Shown: positions 27,529 through 36,757, counted from the first letter of the stretch. The stretch is DNA of 64,000 nt from Gandjariella thermophila (GCF_005405885.1 NZ_BJFL01000010.1:47007-111006), one strand, 5' to 3'. Program-made: numbers and translations. The notes: generated by a model not told the origin, from the sequence alone.

Positions 27529-27754
27529 GCATCCACAACGCCTGTGGATAGCTGGCTGTGACGGCTCGATCGCGACACGCCGAAGGGTCGGTCAGGCGCG
27601 ACACGCCGATCACTTTCGAGCAACGTTTTCCACACCTTACCCACATGGTCTGACCTGGGCTTTTACATCACCCCTGGTCAGGGCTCCACAGGTTTTCCAC
27701 AGCGAAGGGTGCGCCTGTGGTCACCTGCCCCCGATCATCCCCAGGTTGTCCACA
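27529..27754. promoter_or_regulatory. DnaA-box cluster upstream of dnaB
   Basis: Six good DnaA boxes lie in 226 bp of an otherwise gene-free region (27383-27914): GCATCCACA (27529-27537), CTATCCACA (minus, 27543-27551), TTTTCCACA (27626-27634), TTACCCACA (27637-27645), TTTTCCACA (27693-27701) and TTGTCCACA (27746-27754, the exact actinobacterial consensus). The last is 160 bp before the dnaB start. It resembles an origin array, but dnaA and dnaN are not adjacent. Confidence 0.7.
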
Positions 27755-27914
27755 GATCCGTCCCCAGGGCCATTTGCCCGGCGCGGTGAGCCCGATCTAG
27801 CGTCCGCCATCACCGGCGCGTGCCATGCCCCAGAACTGTCGGCGCGACGGGGTAGAAAACGGAGGTCGTCGCAACGCTGTGTTGCGACGCGGGAGACGGG
27901 GAGGTGCGAGCAAG

Positions 27915-29273
27915 GTGGCGCTCGCGGACGACCGGGGAGTGGCCGAAGCGTTCGAGAAGCAGCCGCCCCAGGAGATCGCCGCGGAGCAGTCGGTGCTAGG
28001 CGGGATGCTGCTGAGCAAGGACGCCATCGCCGACGTGGTGGACGTGCTCCGGCCGGAGGATTTCTACCGCCCCGCCCACCAGGCCATCTACGACTGCATC
28101 CTGGACCTGTACGGCAGGGGCGAGCCGGCCGACCCGATCACGGTGTCCGCCGAGTTGGACCGGCGCGGCGAGTTACTGCGCGTCGGCGGGGCACCCTACC
28201 TGCACACCCTGATCGCCACCGTGCCCACCGCGGCGAACGCCGGGTACTACGCGGAGATCGTCGCCGAGAAGGCGGTGCTGCGCCGGCTGGTCGAGGCCGG
28301 CACCCGGATCGTGCAACTCGGCTACCACGGGGCCGAGGGCGCCGAGATCGACGAGATCGTGGACCGGGCCCAGGCCTCCATCTACGACGTCACGGCGCGG
28401 CGGACCAGCGAGGACTTCGTCTCTCTCGAGGACCTGCTGCAGCCGACCATGGACGAGATCGACGCGATCGCGTCCCGCGGCGGCGCGGCGCTCGGGGTGC
28501 CCACCGGCTTCGCCGACCTCGACGCGGTATCCAACGGCCTGCACGCCGGTCAAATGGTCATCATCGCCGCCCGTCCCGGTGTGGGCAAATCCACCCTCGG
28601 GCTGGACTTCGCGAGGTCGTGCTCGGTGAAGCACGGGCTGACCAGCGTGATCTTCTCGCTGGAGATGAGCCGCACGGAGATCGTCATGCGGTTGCTCTCC
28701 GCCGAGGCGAAGATCCGGTTGCAGGACATGCGCGGCGGCCGGATGACCGACGACGACTGGACCAGGCTGGCCAGGCGGATGAGCGAGATCAGCGAGGCCC
28801 CGCTGTTCATCGACGACTCGCCGAACATGACCATGATGGAGATCCGGGCCAAGGCCAGGCGGCTGAAGCAACGCAACGACCTGGCGCTGATCGTGGTCGA
28901 CTACCTCCAGCTGATGACCTCGGGCAAGCGGGTCGAGTCCCGCCAGCAGGAGGTGTCCGAGTTCTCCCGGAACCTCAAGCTGCTGGCCAAGGAGCTGGAG
29001 GTCCCGGTGGTTGCCATCAGCCAGCTCAACCGCGGCCCGGAACAGCGCACCGACAAGCGCCCAATGCTCGCCGACCTGCGCGAATCCGGTTCGCTGGAGC
29101 AGGACGCCGACATGGTGATCCTGGTGCACCGGCCGGATGCGTGGGAGCGGGACGATCCGCGCGCTGGCGAGGCCGACCTGATCCTGGCCAAGCACCGTGC
29201 CGGCCCGACCACCACCATCACCGTGGCCCACCAGCTGCACTACAGCCGGTTCGTCGACCTCGCCCAGGGCTGA
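27915..29273 (+). CDS. dnaB: Replicative DNA helicase
   Basis: DnaB (452 residues) is the hexameric 5'-3' helicase of the replication fork. An N-terminal domain (about 15-120, PPQEIAAEQSVLGGML) binds primase, and a RecA-like C-terminal domain has Walker A ARPGVGKST, the DxxQ-type segment VVDYLQLM and the ESGSLEQDADMV region. There is no intein, unlike the M. tuberculosis gene. GTG 27915 was chosen because of GGGGAGG about 10 nt upstream and because homology begins just after; the frame is open 90 nt further up. The upstream region is full of DnaA boxes. Confidence 0.96.
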   Translation: MALADDRGVAEAFEKQPPQEIAAEQSVLGGMLLSKDAIADVVDVLRPEDFYRPAHQAIYDCILDLYGRGEPADPITVSAELDRRGELLRVGGAPYLHTLIATVPTAANAGYYAEIVAEKAVLRRLVEAGTRIVQLGYHGAEGAEIDEIVDRAQASIYDVTARRTSEDFVSLEDLLQPTMDEIDAIASRGGAALGVPTGFADLDAVSNGLHAGQMVIIAARPGVGKSTLGLDFARSCSVKHGLTSVIFSLEMSRTEIVMRLLSAEAKIRLQDMRGGRMTDDDWTRLARRMSEISEAPLFIDDSPNMTMMEIRAKARRLKQRNDLALIVVDYLQLMTSGKRVESRQQEVSEFSRNLKLLAKELEVPVVAISQLNRGPEQRTDKRPMLADLRESGSLEQDADMVILVHRPDAWERDDPRAGEADLILAKHRAGPTTTITVAHQLHYSRFVDLAQG

Positions 29274-29435
29274 CGGCGCCTCGAACCGCCGACCGACACG
29301 AAGGTTGACGGCGCCTGCACGGCCAGCCGGCACCAGAGCAAAACGCCGTTATGTTCCTCGTGACGGGGATGCGACGAGTGGGGTGTTTGCCTTTGTTGTT
29401 GGACGGAAATGAGCGGGTGTGGGAGGTGAAGCGAG

Positions 29436-29870
29436 ATGTCGACACGCCCCGCGCAGACGCCGATCGAGGCACACCCGGACCTGATGGCCCTGCGTGCCCA
29501 CTATGAGGAGGCCTCCGAGACGCCGCTCGCGAGGACGCTCTACGGACTCACCTGCCTGGCCGGCCTGTACGCCGCGATCTCGCCCTGGGTGGTCAAGTTC
29601 AGCGTTATCCCCTACATCACGGTGAACAACCTGATCGTCGGGCTCGCCGTGGCCGTGATGGCGCTGGGGTTCGCGTCGGCGTACGGCCGGACGCACAACC
29701 TGGCGTGGACCACACCGGTCCTCGGGGTATGGCTGATCATCAGTCCGTGGGTGATCCTGCAGAAGGCGGCGACTACCGGCCTGATCGCGAGCAACGTCAT
29801 CGTCGGCGCGATCATTCTCCTGCTGGGCGCGGGAGTGGCCTCGCTCGGGATGACCCGCCAGTTCGGCTGA
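29436..29870 (+). CDS. SPW-repeat membrane protein
   Basis: A 144-residue membrane protein with four hydrophobic segments and two SPW motifs (residues 49-51 and 103-105), each at the membrane face after a helix, the mark of the SPW family (PF03779). The first 30 residues are soluble. The ATG at 29436 follows GGGAGGTGA. Function is not known. A terminator-like hairpin follows. Confidence 0.88.
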   Translation: MSTRPAQTPIEAHPDLMALRAHYEEASETPLARTLYGLTCLAGLYAAISPWVVKFSVIPYITVNNLIVGLAVAVMALGFASAYGRTHNLAWTTPVLGVWLIISPWVILQKAATTGLIASNVIVGAIILLLGAGVASLGMTRQFG

Positions 29871-29883
29871 CCGTCCCGATCCG

Positions 29884-29908
29884 GCTGCCGGTCGCCACGG
29901 CCGGCAGC
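29884..29908 (+). terminator. Hairpin after SPW gene
   Basis: GCTGCCGG (29884-29891) and CCGGCAGC (29901-29908) with a 9-nt loop, 14 bp after the stop codon. Confidence 0.55.
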
Positions 29909-30078
29909 AGGGCTTTGCCTGCATCGATTACACAGAGAATTTACTACTGACTGTGCGTAGTCGACGCGCCGGCGGCACAGGAAGATCACCTTTACGGGTC
30001 CGGCCGACCTCTTGAAGTTTGTCCGGCCGGCAGAGCAGGCTCAACGCAGAGGCCGAGGCCAGCGGGGGGTGTGAGCCG

Positions 30079-30930
30079 ATGAGTGCCGTGAACGTGGCGG
30101 CACCGAACACCGTCGGGGCGATCTGGGACGACCTGGTCGCCGAGCTGCCGGTGGGCGTGATGCTGCGGGATCAGCACGGTGACGTGCTGGCCGCGAACAA
30201 GCGCGCAGCCAGCCTGCTCGGGCTGAGCCAGGCGGACCTGCTGTGCGGCCGCCGGCCCGCGCGGTGGCGGCTGTGCGACGAGTCCGGCGCGCCGCTACCC
30301 AGCGACGCCGACCTGGCCGACCAGGTGTTCCGCATGGGTACCCCGCTGGCCGTGCCGATGGTGGTGACCAGGGACGGCACGCCCAGCGCACGGATCTGGG
30401 CGGACCATTACCCGCTGAACGTGCACGGTCGCCCCCGGCTGCTGGTGCTGCTGCAGCCGGTGGACGACGACGTGGCCCGCAGCCGAGGGCTGCTGGACCC
30501 GGTCACCGGGCTGCCCGGCCGGTTGCTGCTGCTGGACCGCCTGCAGCAGGCGCTGGTCCGGGCGCGTACCCGCGGCACGCTGGCCACCCTGGTGCTGCTG
30601 GACGTCCGACAACTGGCCGAGGTGAACGCGCGGTACGGCTTCGCCCGAGGTGACGAGGTGCTCTCCGTGCTGGGTGCGCGGCTGCGCAGCGGGCTGCGTG
30701 CCGACCACACCGTGGCCCGTTACGGCGGGGACGAGCTCGCGGTGGTCGCCGAGCATCCCAACGGCACCGGGGAGCCGATCGCGGAACGCGTTCGCGAACT
30801 GGCTGAGCGGCCAATCCGGGTGGGCGGGGAGCACCTGCGGCCCGGAGTCCGGGTCTGCTGGGTGACCAGCGACGGCAGTGCTCCGGTGCACTCGGTTCTC
30901 GCCTACGCGGAGAGCCGGCTGCATCCCTAG
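30079..30930 (+). CDS. PAS-GGDEF protein with altered active site
   Basis: A 283-residue cytoplasmic protein: a PAS domain (about 10-110; VGVMLRDQHGDVLAANKRA) and a GGDEF domain (about 135-280). The signature loop reads RYGGDEL, and the substrate segment normally FKxxND reads LAEVNAR, so the Asp that contacts GTP is replaced by Ala. No RxxD inhibitory site precedes the loop. Cyclase activity is therefore doubtful; it may act as a c-di-GMP or GTP sensor. ATG 30079 follows a GGGGGG stretch. It is convergent with the chaplin-like gene, 100 bp away. Confidence 0.82.
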   Translation: MSAVNVAAPNTVGAIWDDLVAELPVGVMLRDQHGDVLAANKRAASLLGLSQADLLCGRRPARWRLCDESGAPLPSDADLADQVFRMGTPLAVPMVVTRDGTPSARIWADHYPLNVHGRPRLLVLLQPVDDDVARSRGLLDPVTGLPGRLLLLDRLQQALVRARTRGTLATLVLLDVRQLAEVNARYGFARGDEVLSVLGARLRSGLRADHTVARYGGDELAVVAEHPNGTGEPIAERVRELAERPIRVGGEHLRPGVRVCWVTSDGSAPVHSVLAYAESRLHP

Positions 30931-31030
30931 CGTCGTGCGAGGGGCCCCGCCGCGATGACGTGGAATCCCGGCAAGGCCCCTCGGCCACACACCCCCGTCT
31001 CCCGGCCCGCCGGCACCAGCGGGCCGGAGG

Positions 31031-33931
31031 TCAGGCCCTGGGCAGCTGGATCCCTCGGATCCGGTCGCGCAGGCTGCCCAGCAGGGTCCCCGGGTCCACC
31101 GGTGGCGCGGCCGGCGACGGCGCGAGCCCGCTGTACCGGTCGAGCCCGGCGCCGGACGGGTCAACGTGCATGCCGGACAGCTGCGCACCCTGCCCGCCGA
31201 TCACCGGCAGTTCCTGGGTGGGCTCGTCGTCCAGCGCGTGCGCGCCGGAGCGCTCGCTGAACGGCGTGGCCGTGGGCGCGGGCAGCGGCGGCAGGTCCGG
31301 AGCCGGCAGCGTGATGCCGATGGGCCGCGCGGCCCTGGCGTGCCGGCCCTGCTGGAGCGCGGCGAAGGTGGGCAGGTCGGCCGGGCCGAGCCCGTCGCCG
31401 GTCGGCGGCAGGTCGAGGTGCGGAGTCTCGTCGCCGATCCCGATGTGGTCCCGGTCCTCCCCGTGGGTCAACGCCCGGCCGAGCACCTGGATCGGCACGT
31501 CGAAGATCTCCACGGCGGGGTTCGCCGGGGCGTAGCCGATCAGCCCGGACAGGCTGCGGTACGGGCCCTCGGTGGTGTTGCGGCCACCCACCTGGCCGAG
31601 GTTGTCGTCGTAGCCGGTCGCCTGGCCGATGCCGCCCACGGCGAGGGCGTCGCCGTACGCCTGCGGCACCTCGCTGGCCACCGGGGCGTTGAGGATGTTG
31701 CCGGAGAGCGCCCCGCCGCGGCCCGACGTGTCGTTGTTCCCGCCCGCGGCCGCGTGGGTCCCGTCCTCGCCGAACGCGCCGCCCACCCCGAGCGCGCTCA
31801 CCGTGTCGCCGAACACCTGGCCGAAGGACAGCACGGCAGGGCTGGCCAGGTTGCCGGACAGCGCGCCGTGGTCGCCCGAGGTGCTGGCGTTGCCGCCGGC
31901 GTAGGAGTCGGTGGCGTTCCCCGCGACGCCGCGGGCCAGGCCGAACCAGGCGAGCGCGTCGCCGAACGCCTGGGTGGCGCCGGCCACCGCGGGGTTGGCG
32001 ACGTTGCCGGAGCCGGCACCGCCGAAGCCGTCCGTGGTGCTGTTGCCACCCGCCTCGGCGGCGGTGTTGTTCAGCGCGGCCGCGTCCGCGGTGCCCACCG
32101 TCGAGCTGGCCACGCCGAACAGCTGCGCTGGCTGCGCGAGGGAGCCGTAGAGGATGTTGCCCGAGCCGCTGCCCCTGGTGCCCTTGGCCTCGGTGTCGCC
32201 ACCGGCCGTAGTGGTGGTGTTGTTGGTGCCGCGGCCGCGCACGTTGGCGATCCACCCGGCGGCGTCGCCGAATGCCTGCACCGGCATCGCCACCGCGCCA
32301 CCGACGATGTTGCTGCTCAGCGTGCCTCCGTCGTCGTTGGTGTTGACCTTGCCGTTGCCGGAGTGGATGTCCTTGTCGGTTTCCACGCCCTGCGCGTCGG
32401 CCGTGCCGGCCACCGCACCGGCGAGGCCGTAGCCCTCCACCGGAGGGGCCAGCGGGGTGCTGATCACGTTGCCGGAGCCGGTGGCGTCGTTGCCGGTGGT
32501 CCCGGTGTACCCGCCGGTGGTGGCGCTGGTGGTGTTGCTGCCCCGGCCGCCGGCGTTGCCGAGCACCGAGCCGGCGTTGCCGAACACGTCCACCGCACCG
32601 GCGGGCGGCACGTTCACGCCCTCGGCGGACAGCACGGAGTGGTCGCCGTTGGTGAAGGTGTTGCCCCCAGCGCTGGAGTGGGTGACGTTGTCGAAGCCGC
32701 TGTCGGCGTTGCCGATCACAGAACCACCATTACCGAACGCCTGCACCGGCACCGCCACCGGCCCCTCGATGGTCGACCCGGATCCGGTGGAGCCGACGCC
32801 GCTGGTGTCCACGCCGCCACCGGCATCGGTGTGCTTCTCGGCGCTGCCCCTGGCCAGCGCGTTGCCCACGGCGGAGAGCGCGTTGCCGTCCAACTCCGCC
32901 GGGCCGGACAGCGGCAGTTCGCCGCCGTTGCCGGAAAGCGTGCTGTGGTCGCCGCTGGTCCGGACGTAGCTGGGCAGCCCGAACTTGTTGGGCACGGTGC
33001 TGCCGGCGATCGCCTCGGCCTCGGTGTCCGAATGCGACTTGGCGTTGCCGCCCGCGCCGATGGCGTTGCCGTTCACGCCGAGCGGCGTGCCGACCGGCAG
33101 GCCGAGCGCGTTGCCGGAAAGGGTGGCCTGGTCGCCGCTGGTGGACAGCGCGCCGGGGGCGTGCGCGCTGGACTCCGACGTGGAGTCCGAGTGGGCGTTG
33201 CCGAGCACGCCGGCCGCGTTGCCGTCGGCCTGCACCGGCAGGGCAGCCTGGCCAGCCAGGACGTTGCCCGCGAGCACGCCCCGGTCGCCGCCGGTGGTCA
33301 CGCCGCCGCCGGAGGTGGTGTCCTGCGAGGAGTGGCTGTGCGTGCCGGCGTTGCCGCCCACCGCCAGCGCGTTTCCGGTGACCTGCAGCGGGACCGCCCC
33401 GACGAACTGCAACACGTTGCCGGTGAGCACGCCGTGGCCGCCGTCGGTGTCGACGGGGTGGTACGCGGCGGCGGACTGCTGGGAGTCGCCGTTCGCCTCG
33501 GCGTTGCCGAGCAGGCCGATCGCGTTGTTCTCCACCTGCACCGGGATCACCAGGTCGGCGCTGGCCCGGTTGCCGCGGAAGGTGTCCCCACCGTCCTGCT
33601 GGTGCATCGGTCGGAGGGCGTGCCTGCCGGTCGGCTCCGCGGCACCGGCCAGCGGCGCGGTGAGCCGGCCGGCCGGCGCCTGGAGGGCACTGGGCAGCGC
33701 GTGGGCGACCTGGTCGGTGTTGATGTCGCGGTGGATCTCGGGTGCCGCCTTGCTGCCCTGCGGCGTGCCCACCACGTTGTTGCCGATGTCGATCGGCACG
33801 TCGACCCCGCCGCCCAGCGGCGTGCAGGGACGGTCCGCGCACTGCTCGGCGGAGGCGATGCCCGCGCCGACGGCCAGCATTCCCCCGGTCATCAGCGCGG
33901 TCTGGATGCCGCGCTTCGCCCAGGTCTGCAT
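31031..33931 (-). CDS. Chaplin-like multi-module exoprotein
   Basis: A 966-residue exported repeat protein. A signal peptide (1-28, ending GIASA) is followed by a short region with two Cys (EQCADRPC), then about 14 modules of about 51 residues (118-835) and a Pro-rich tail of 131 residues with no sortase motif. Each module begins LSGN or LTGN, then a hydrophobic patch with P-V-Q-x-x-GNA and V-x-GNA, like the beta-strand core of Streptomyces chaplins (GN...PV.V.GN...V.G), but without the chaplin Cys pair; a Ser/Thr/Gly/Asp-rich linker closes each module. The ATG at 33931 follows AAGGAGA by 5 nt. Function is inferred: a surface, possibly amyloid-forming, layer. Confidence 0.82.
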   Translation of the reverse strand: MQTWAKRGIQTALMTGGMLAVGAGIASAEQCADRPCTPLGGGVDVPIDIGNNVVGTPQGSKAAPEIHRDINTDQVAHALPSALQAPAGRLTAPLAGAAEPTGRHALRPMHQQDGGDTFRGNRASADLVIPVQVENNAIGLLGNAEANGDSQQSAAAYHPVDTDGGHGVLTGNVLQFVGAVPLQVTGNALAVGGNAGTHSHSSQDTTSGGGVTTGGDRGVLAGNVLAGQAALPVQADGNAAGVLGNAHSDSTSESSAHAPGALSTSGDQATLSGNALGLPVGTPLGVNGNAIGAGGNAKSHSDTEAEAIAGSTVPNKFGLPSYVRTSGDHSTLSGNGGELPLSGPAELDGNALSAVGNALARGSAEKHTDAGGGVDTSGVGSTGSGSTIEGPVAVPVQAFGNGGSVIGNADSGFDNVTHSSAGGNTFTNGDHSVLSAEGVNVPPAGAVDVFGNAGSVLGNAGGRGSNTTSATTGGYTGTTGNDATGSGNVISTPLAPPVEGYGLAGAVAGTADAQGVETDKDIHSGNGKVNTNDDGGTLSSNIVGGAVAMPVQAFGDAAGWIANVRGRGTNNTTTTAGGDTEAKGTRGSGSGNILYGSLAQPAQLFGVASSTVGTADAAALNNTAAEAGGNSTTDGFGGAGSGNVANPAVAGATQAFGDALAWFGLARGVAGNATDSYAGGNASTSGDHGALSGNLASPAVLSFGQVFGDTVSALGVGGAFGEDGTHAAAGGNNDTSGRGGALSGNILNAPVASEVPQAYGDALAVGGIGQATGYDDNLGQVGGRNTTEGPYRSLSGLIGYAPANPAVEIFDVPIQVLGRALTHGEDRDHIGIGDETPHLDLPPTGDGLGPADLPTFAALQQGRHARAARPIGITLPAPDLPPLPAPTATPFSERSGAHALDDEPTQELPVIGGQGAQLSGMHVDPSGAGLDRYSGLAPSPAAPPVDPGTLLGSLRDRIRGIQLPRA
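31427..33580 (-). repeat. About 14 tandem ~51-codon modules
   Basis: The coding sequence has a period of about 150-160 bp. Modules are strongly diverged: early ones (33580 downwards) are close to LxGNxxxxxxxPVQxxGNAxxVxGNA, while later ones replace GNA by GDA and lose the second GN. The last module (residues about 790-835) is degenerate. Confidence 0.75.
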
Positions 33932-34105
33932 GGGTTCTCCTTCCATTGGGGTGACGCGAGTGGCCGGTCTCGGGGTACGTCGGGGTTTGGTCCGGCCACC
34001 CGGATGGGGATGCGGGTCGGTTTGCCCGCGTGGTCGAGTGCGCCGCGGTCGCGGCAGCGGAGGCGCGCCGGTTCTCCGGCGATCGCGCCTGCCGCAGGCG
34101 GCGGG

Positions 34106-35206
34106 TCAGTCGGGGGTGACGCCGGGCTGCGCGCCGCTGGCGGCCGGCTCGGACTGCGCACCCGGGCGGAGGGCGCGGGCCAGCGCGGTCCCGGGCAGGT
34201 GCGCCGGCGAGGCGGTGGCGCCGGCCGGGTGGCCACCGGAGGACGCGGAACCCTGCGATCCGCAGGCGCAGGAGCTGACCGGCACGATCACCGGCGGACC
34301 GCCGGGGGCAAGCGGAGCGGGCGGGGGTGCCGGCACGGTGGACCGGTGCGCCGGGATGCCGCGGGGTGCGGGCACCGTGGTCGCGGTGCCGGTCCAGCCG
34401 TCGGGCGACACGGCGGTCGCCGGCTCGGCGCTCGGGGCGGTGGGCACAGCCGGCACGGGTGGCGCGGCCATCGACTCGCCGGCCGCCGCGGCTCCGGGCA
34501 CGCTCTGCGCCAGCCCGCCGGCCGTCTCGACCGGGTTCGGCACGAGTCCGCCGGCGGCGAGCTGGCCGCCGCCGAAGGCGTCGCGTAGCGCGCCGGCGAC
34601 CTGGTCGATGCCCGGCCGCGGGTTGGGCGCGCCCGGTGCCGGCGCGAGCCAGCCGCCCAGTGCCGGAACGGCCGGGCGGGTCAGTTCGTCGAGGGCGCCG
34701 GCGACCGGACCGGTCACGGCGTCGGCCAGCAACGGGGGTGCCAGTCGCGGTGCCGGCACCGGGCGCGCGTCGGAGCTGGCGACCGGCTCGCCCGGGCAGT
34801 CCCCGTAGCCGGCCGCCGGGTCGCCCGGGCCCGCGCCGGAGCCGGTGACCGGGACGGTGGGGCGCGCGCCGGGTTCGCTGGTCCACGGCCCGGGCAGCCG
34901 GTCGGCCAACCGCCACTCCGCCACCTGCGGCCCGTGCGGGGTGAGGCGGTGGGCCGGGTGGTGCGGGGCGAGGCGCGGCGCATCCGGAAGGTCGATGCCG
35001 TGCGAGTGGGTGGGTGGCCGCTCGGCCGAAGTTCTCGCGACGGGGTGCGCTTCGCCATCGGCGCTCGGGGCCGCGGCGGCGCAGGCGGTGGAGAGCAGCC
35101 AGGCCGCCGCGGTGCCAGCGACGGTGCCGCCCAGCACGAGCAGGGTGCGGGACAGCAGCCGGCGCACGCGGGTCGCCCCCGCCGTCGCTCGCTGCTCGGC
35201 CGCCAT
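34106..35206 (-). CDS. Exported Pro/Ala-rich protein paired with chaplin-like gene
   Basis: A 366-residue protein with an N-terminal signal sequence (about 15-50; RTLLVLGGTVAGTAAAWLL then ACAAAAPSA) and a long Pro/Ala/Gly-rich body without clear domains. A motif SSCACGSQGS lies near residue 320. The segment LLADAVTGPVAGALDELTRPAV (around 185-205) is the most structured-looking part. The ATG at 35206 has GAGAGG just upstream. It precedes the chaplin-like gene by 174 bp in the same direction, so both may be made together. Unknown family; a cell-surface role is inferred from context. Confidence 0.72.
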   Translation of the reverse strand: MAAEQRATAGATRVRRLLSRTLLVLGGTVAGTAAAWLLSTACAAAAPSADGEAHPVARTSAERPPTHSHGIDLPDAPRLAPHHPAHRLTPHGPQVAEWRLADRLPGPWTSEPGARPTVPVTGSGAGPGDPAAGYGDCPGEPVASSDARPVPAPRLAPPLLADAVTGPVAGALDELTRPAVPALGGWLAPAPGAPNPRPGIDQVAGALRDAFGGGQLAAGGLVPNPVETAGGLAQSVPGAAAAGESMAAPPVPAVPTAPSAEPATAVSPDGWTGTATTVPAPRGIPAHRSTVPAPPPAPLAPGGPPVIVPVSSCACGSQGSASSGGHPAGATASPAHLPGTALARALRPGAQSEPAASGAQPGVTPD

Positions 35207-35542
35207 CGCTTCCTCTCGTACTTCGTGGCGACGACCCGACCCGGTCCGCGGGCGGCGGAGCCCAGCTCCGATCAAGGACCCACCGGTTACGCGTGGGCGG
35301 CACTGCGGTAGCTCGCCGTGCTCGATCCGCCACGCGTCGTCGCAGCAGGCACTCTGCCAACATCGGCCGGCCGGCGCATCCGTTGAGCGAGAAGATCGCT
35401 ACATCGGGTGACGCACACTGCGTGTATCCGGATGTGAGCGTCCGTATCAGGCCGCGCGGTCCCGGGAGCGGAACGGCGCCACCGCCACAGCCGATCCGGC
35501 AAACCGTCTAGAGCGGTGGGCGCCACGGGTTAACGTGCACTG
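35207..35542. other. Divergent promoter region, exoprotein locus / AI-2E transporter
   Basis: The 336 bp contain no gene. At the right end TAACGT (35531-35536) is a leaderless-type -10 for the AI-2E transporter. The promoter of the exoprotein pair must lie on the minus strand here; I see no clear -10/-35 pair and no known riboswitch core. Confidence 0.5.
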
Positions 35543-36757
35543 GTGAGCACCCCTGAGCCGGGACGCGGCACCGACAACGGGATTCAGCCACGCGGGAACC
35601 AACCGGCGGACGTGACCACGGCGGTCCCCAAGGTGATCCGGGTGGCGGCCGCGCTGAGCTGGCGTTTCCTCGTCGTGGTGGGCGCGCTCTATGTGATCGG
35701 GATCGTGGTCGGCCGGCTGGCGGCGGTGGTCATTCCGGTGGCGATCGCGCTGCTCATGTCCGCGCTGCTGGCGCCGGCGGTCAGGCACCTGGTCGCCTGG
35801 CGGGTACCGCGCGCGCTGGCCACCGTGGTGGTGCTGGTCGGCGGGCTCGCGGTGGTCGGCGGCGTGCTGACCTTCGTGGTCACCGAGTTCGTCAACGGGC
35901 TGCCCGCGCTGCAGGCCCAGGTGGGGCGCAGCCTGGACACGATCAGCCAGTGGCTGCAGAAGGGTCCGCTGCACGTCAGCCCGCAGCAGGTGCACGAGTA
36001 CCTCAACCGGATCGTCGCGACGATCAAGGAGAACCAGGCGTCGATCACCACGGGCGCGCTGAGCACCGCGGCCACCGTCGGCGAGGCGCTGACCTCGATG
36101 CTGCTCGCGCTGTTCACCCTGATCTTCTTCCTCTACGACGGCGACGGGATCTGGCGGTTCGTGCTGCGCGGGCTGCCCGCGAACGTCCGGGGCCGGATGG
36201 ACGTGGCCGGCCGGCGCGGGTTCGCCTCGCTGGTCAACTACGTGCGGGCCACGGCGGTGGTCGCGGTGGTCGATGCGGTGGGCATCGGCATCGGGCTGTG
36301 GGGGGTCGGCGTCCCGCTCGCCGTGCCGCTGTCCGCGCTGGTGTTCCTCGGCGCGTTCGTGCCGATCGTCGGGTCGGTGGTGGCCGGGACGGTCGCGGTG
36401 CTGGTCGCCCTGGTGGCCAACGGCCTGATCCCGGCGCTGATCGTGCTCGGCGTGGTGATCGCGGTGATGCAGCTGGAGGGCCACGTGATGCAACCGCTGC
36501 TGATGGGCCGGGCGGTGAAGCTGCACCCGCTGGCCGTGGTGCTGGCGATCGCCGCGGGCACGGTGGTCGGCGGTATCGCCGGTGCGCTGCTCGCCGTGCC
36601 GCTGCTCGCCGTGGTGAACTCGGGTATCCGCTCGCTGCTGGCGCAGCACGAGGAGCCCTCGGCGGAACCGGCCACGGCGCAGCCGCCCGAACCGGAGCAG
36701 TCCCGCGCGGCCGGTACTGAGCGGGAGACCGGGACCGACGTGGAGTCCTCCGGGTAG
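35543..36757 (+). CDS. AI-2E family transporter
   Basis: A 404-residue member of the AI-2E (YhhQ/TqsA-like, PF01594) permease family with about eight transmembrane helices; substrates known in the family include autoinducer-2 and sodium/proton exchange. The family pattern is seen in ALFTLIFFLYDGDGIWRFV, LVFLGAFVPIVGSVVAG and EGHVMQPLLMGRAVKLHPLAVVL. The C-terminus (about 365-404) is a soluble Glu/Pro-rich tail. TAACGT with a 6-nt gap before the GTG suggests a leaderless mRNA. The substrate here cannot be assigned. Confidence 0.88.
   Translation: MSTPEPGRGTDNGIQPRGNQPADVTTAVPKVIRVAAALSWRFLVVVGALYVIGIVVGRLAAVVIPVAIALLMSALLAPAVRHLVAWRVPRALATVVVLVGGLAVVGGVLTFVVTEFVNGLPALQAQVGRSLDTISQWLQKGPLHVSPQQVHEYLNRIVATIKENQASITTGALSTAATVGEALTSMLLALFTLIFFLYDGDGIWRFVLRGLPANVRGRMDVAGRRGFASLVNYVRATAVVAVVDAVGIGIGLWGVGVPLAVPLSALVFLGAFVPIVGSVVAGTVAVLVALVANGLIPALIVLGVVIAVMQLEGHVMQPLLMGRAVKLHPLAVVLAIAAGTVVGGIAGALLAVPLLAVVNSGIRSLLAQHEEPSAEPATAQPPEPEQSRAAGTERETGTDVESSG

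Noticed and set aside
27383-27914. oriC
   Set aside because: DnaA boxes are clustered, but dnaA and dnaN do not flank the region and no AT-rich unwinding stretch is seen.
27915-29273. Intein in dnaB
   Set aside because: The protein is 452 residues with uninterrupted motifs, the size of intein-free DnaB.
31166-34588. Long plus-strand frame opposite the chaplin-like gene
   Set aside because: Antisense to a repeat gene with strong codon bias on the other strand; the periodic His/Gly/Val content mirrors the repeats.
35207-35542. Riboswitch (ydaO or c-di-GMP type) before the exoprotein genes
   Set aside because: I looked for conserved cores and saw none.
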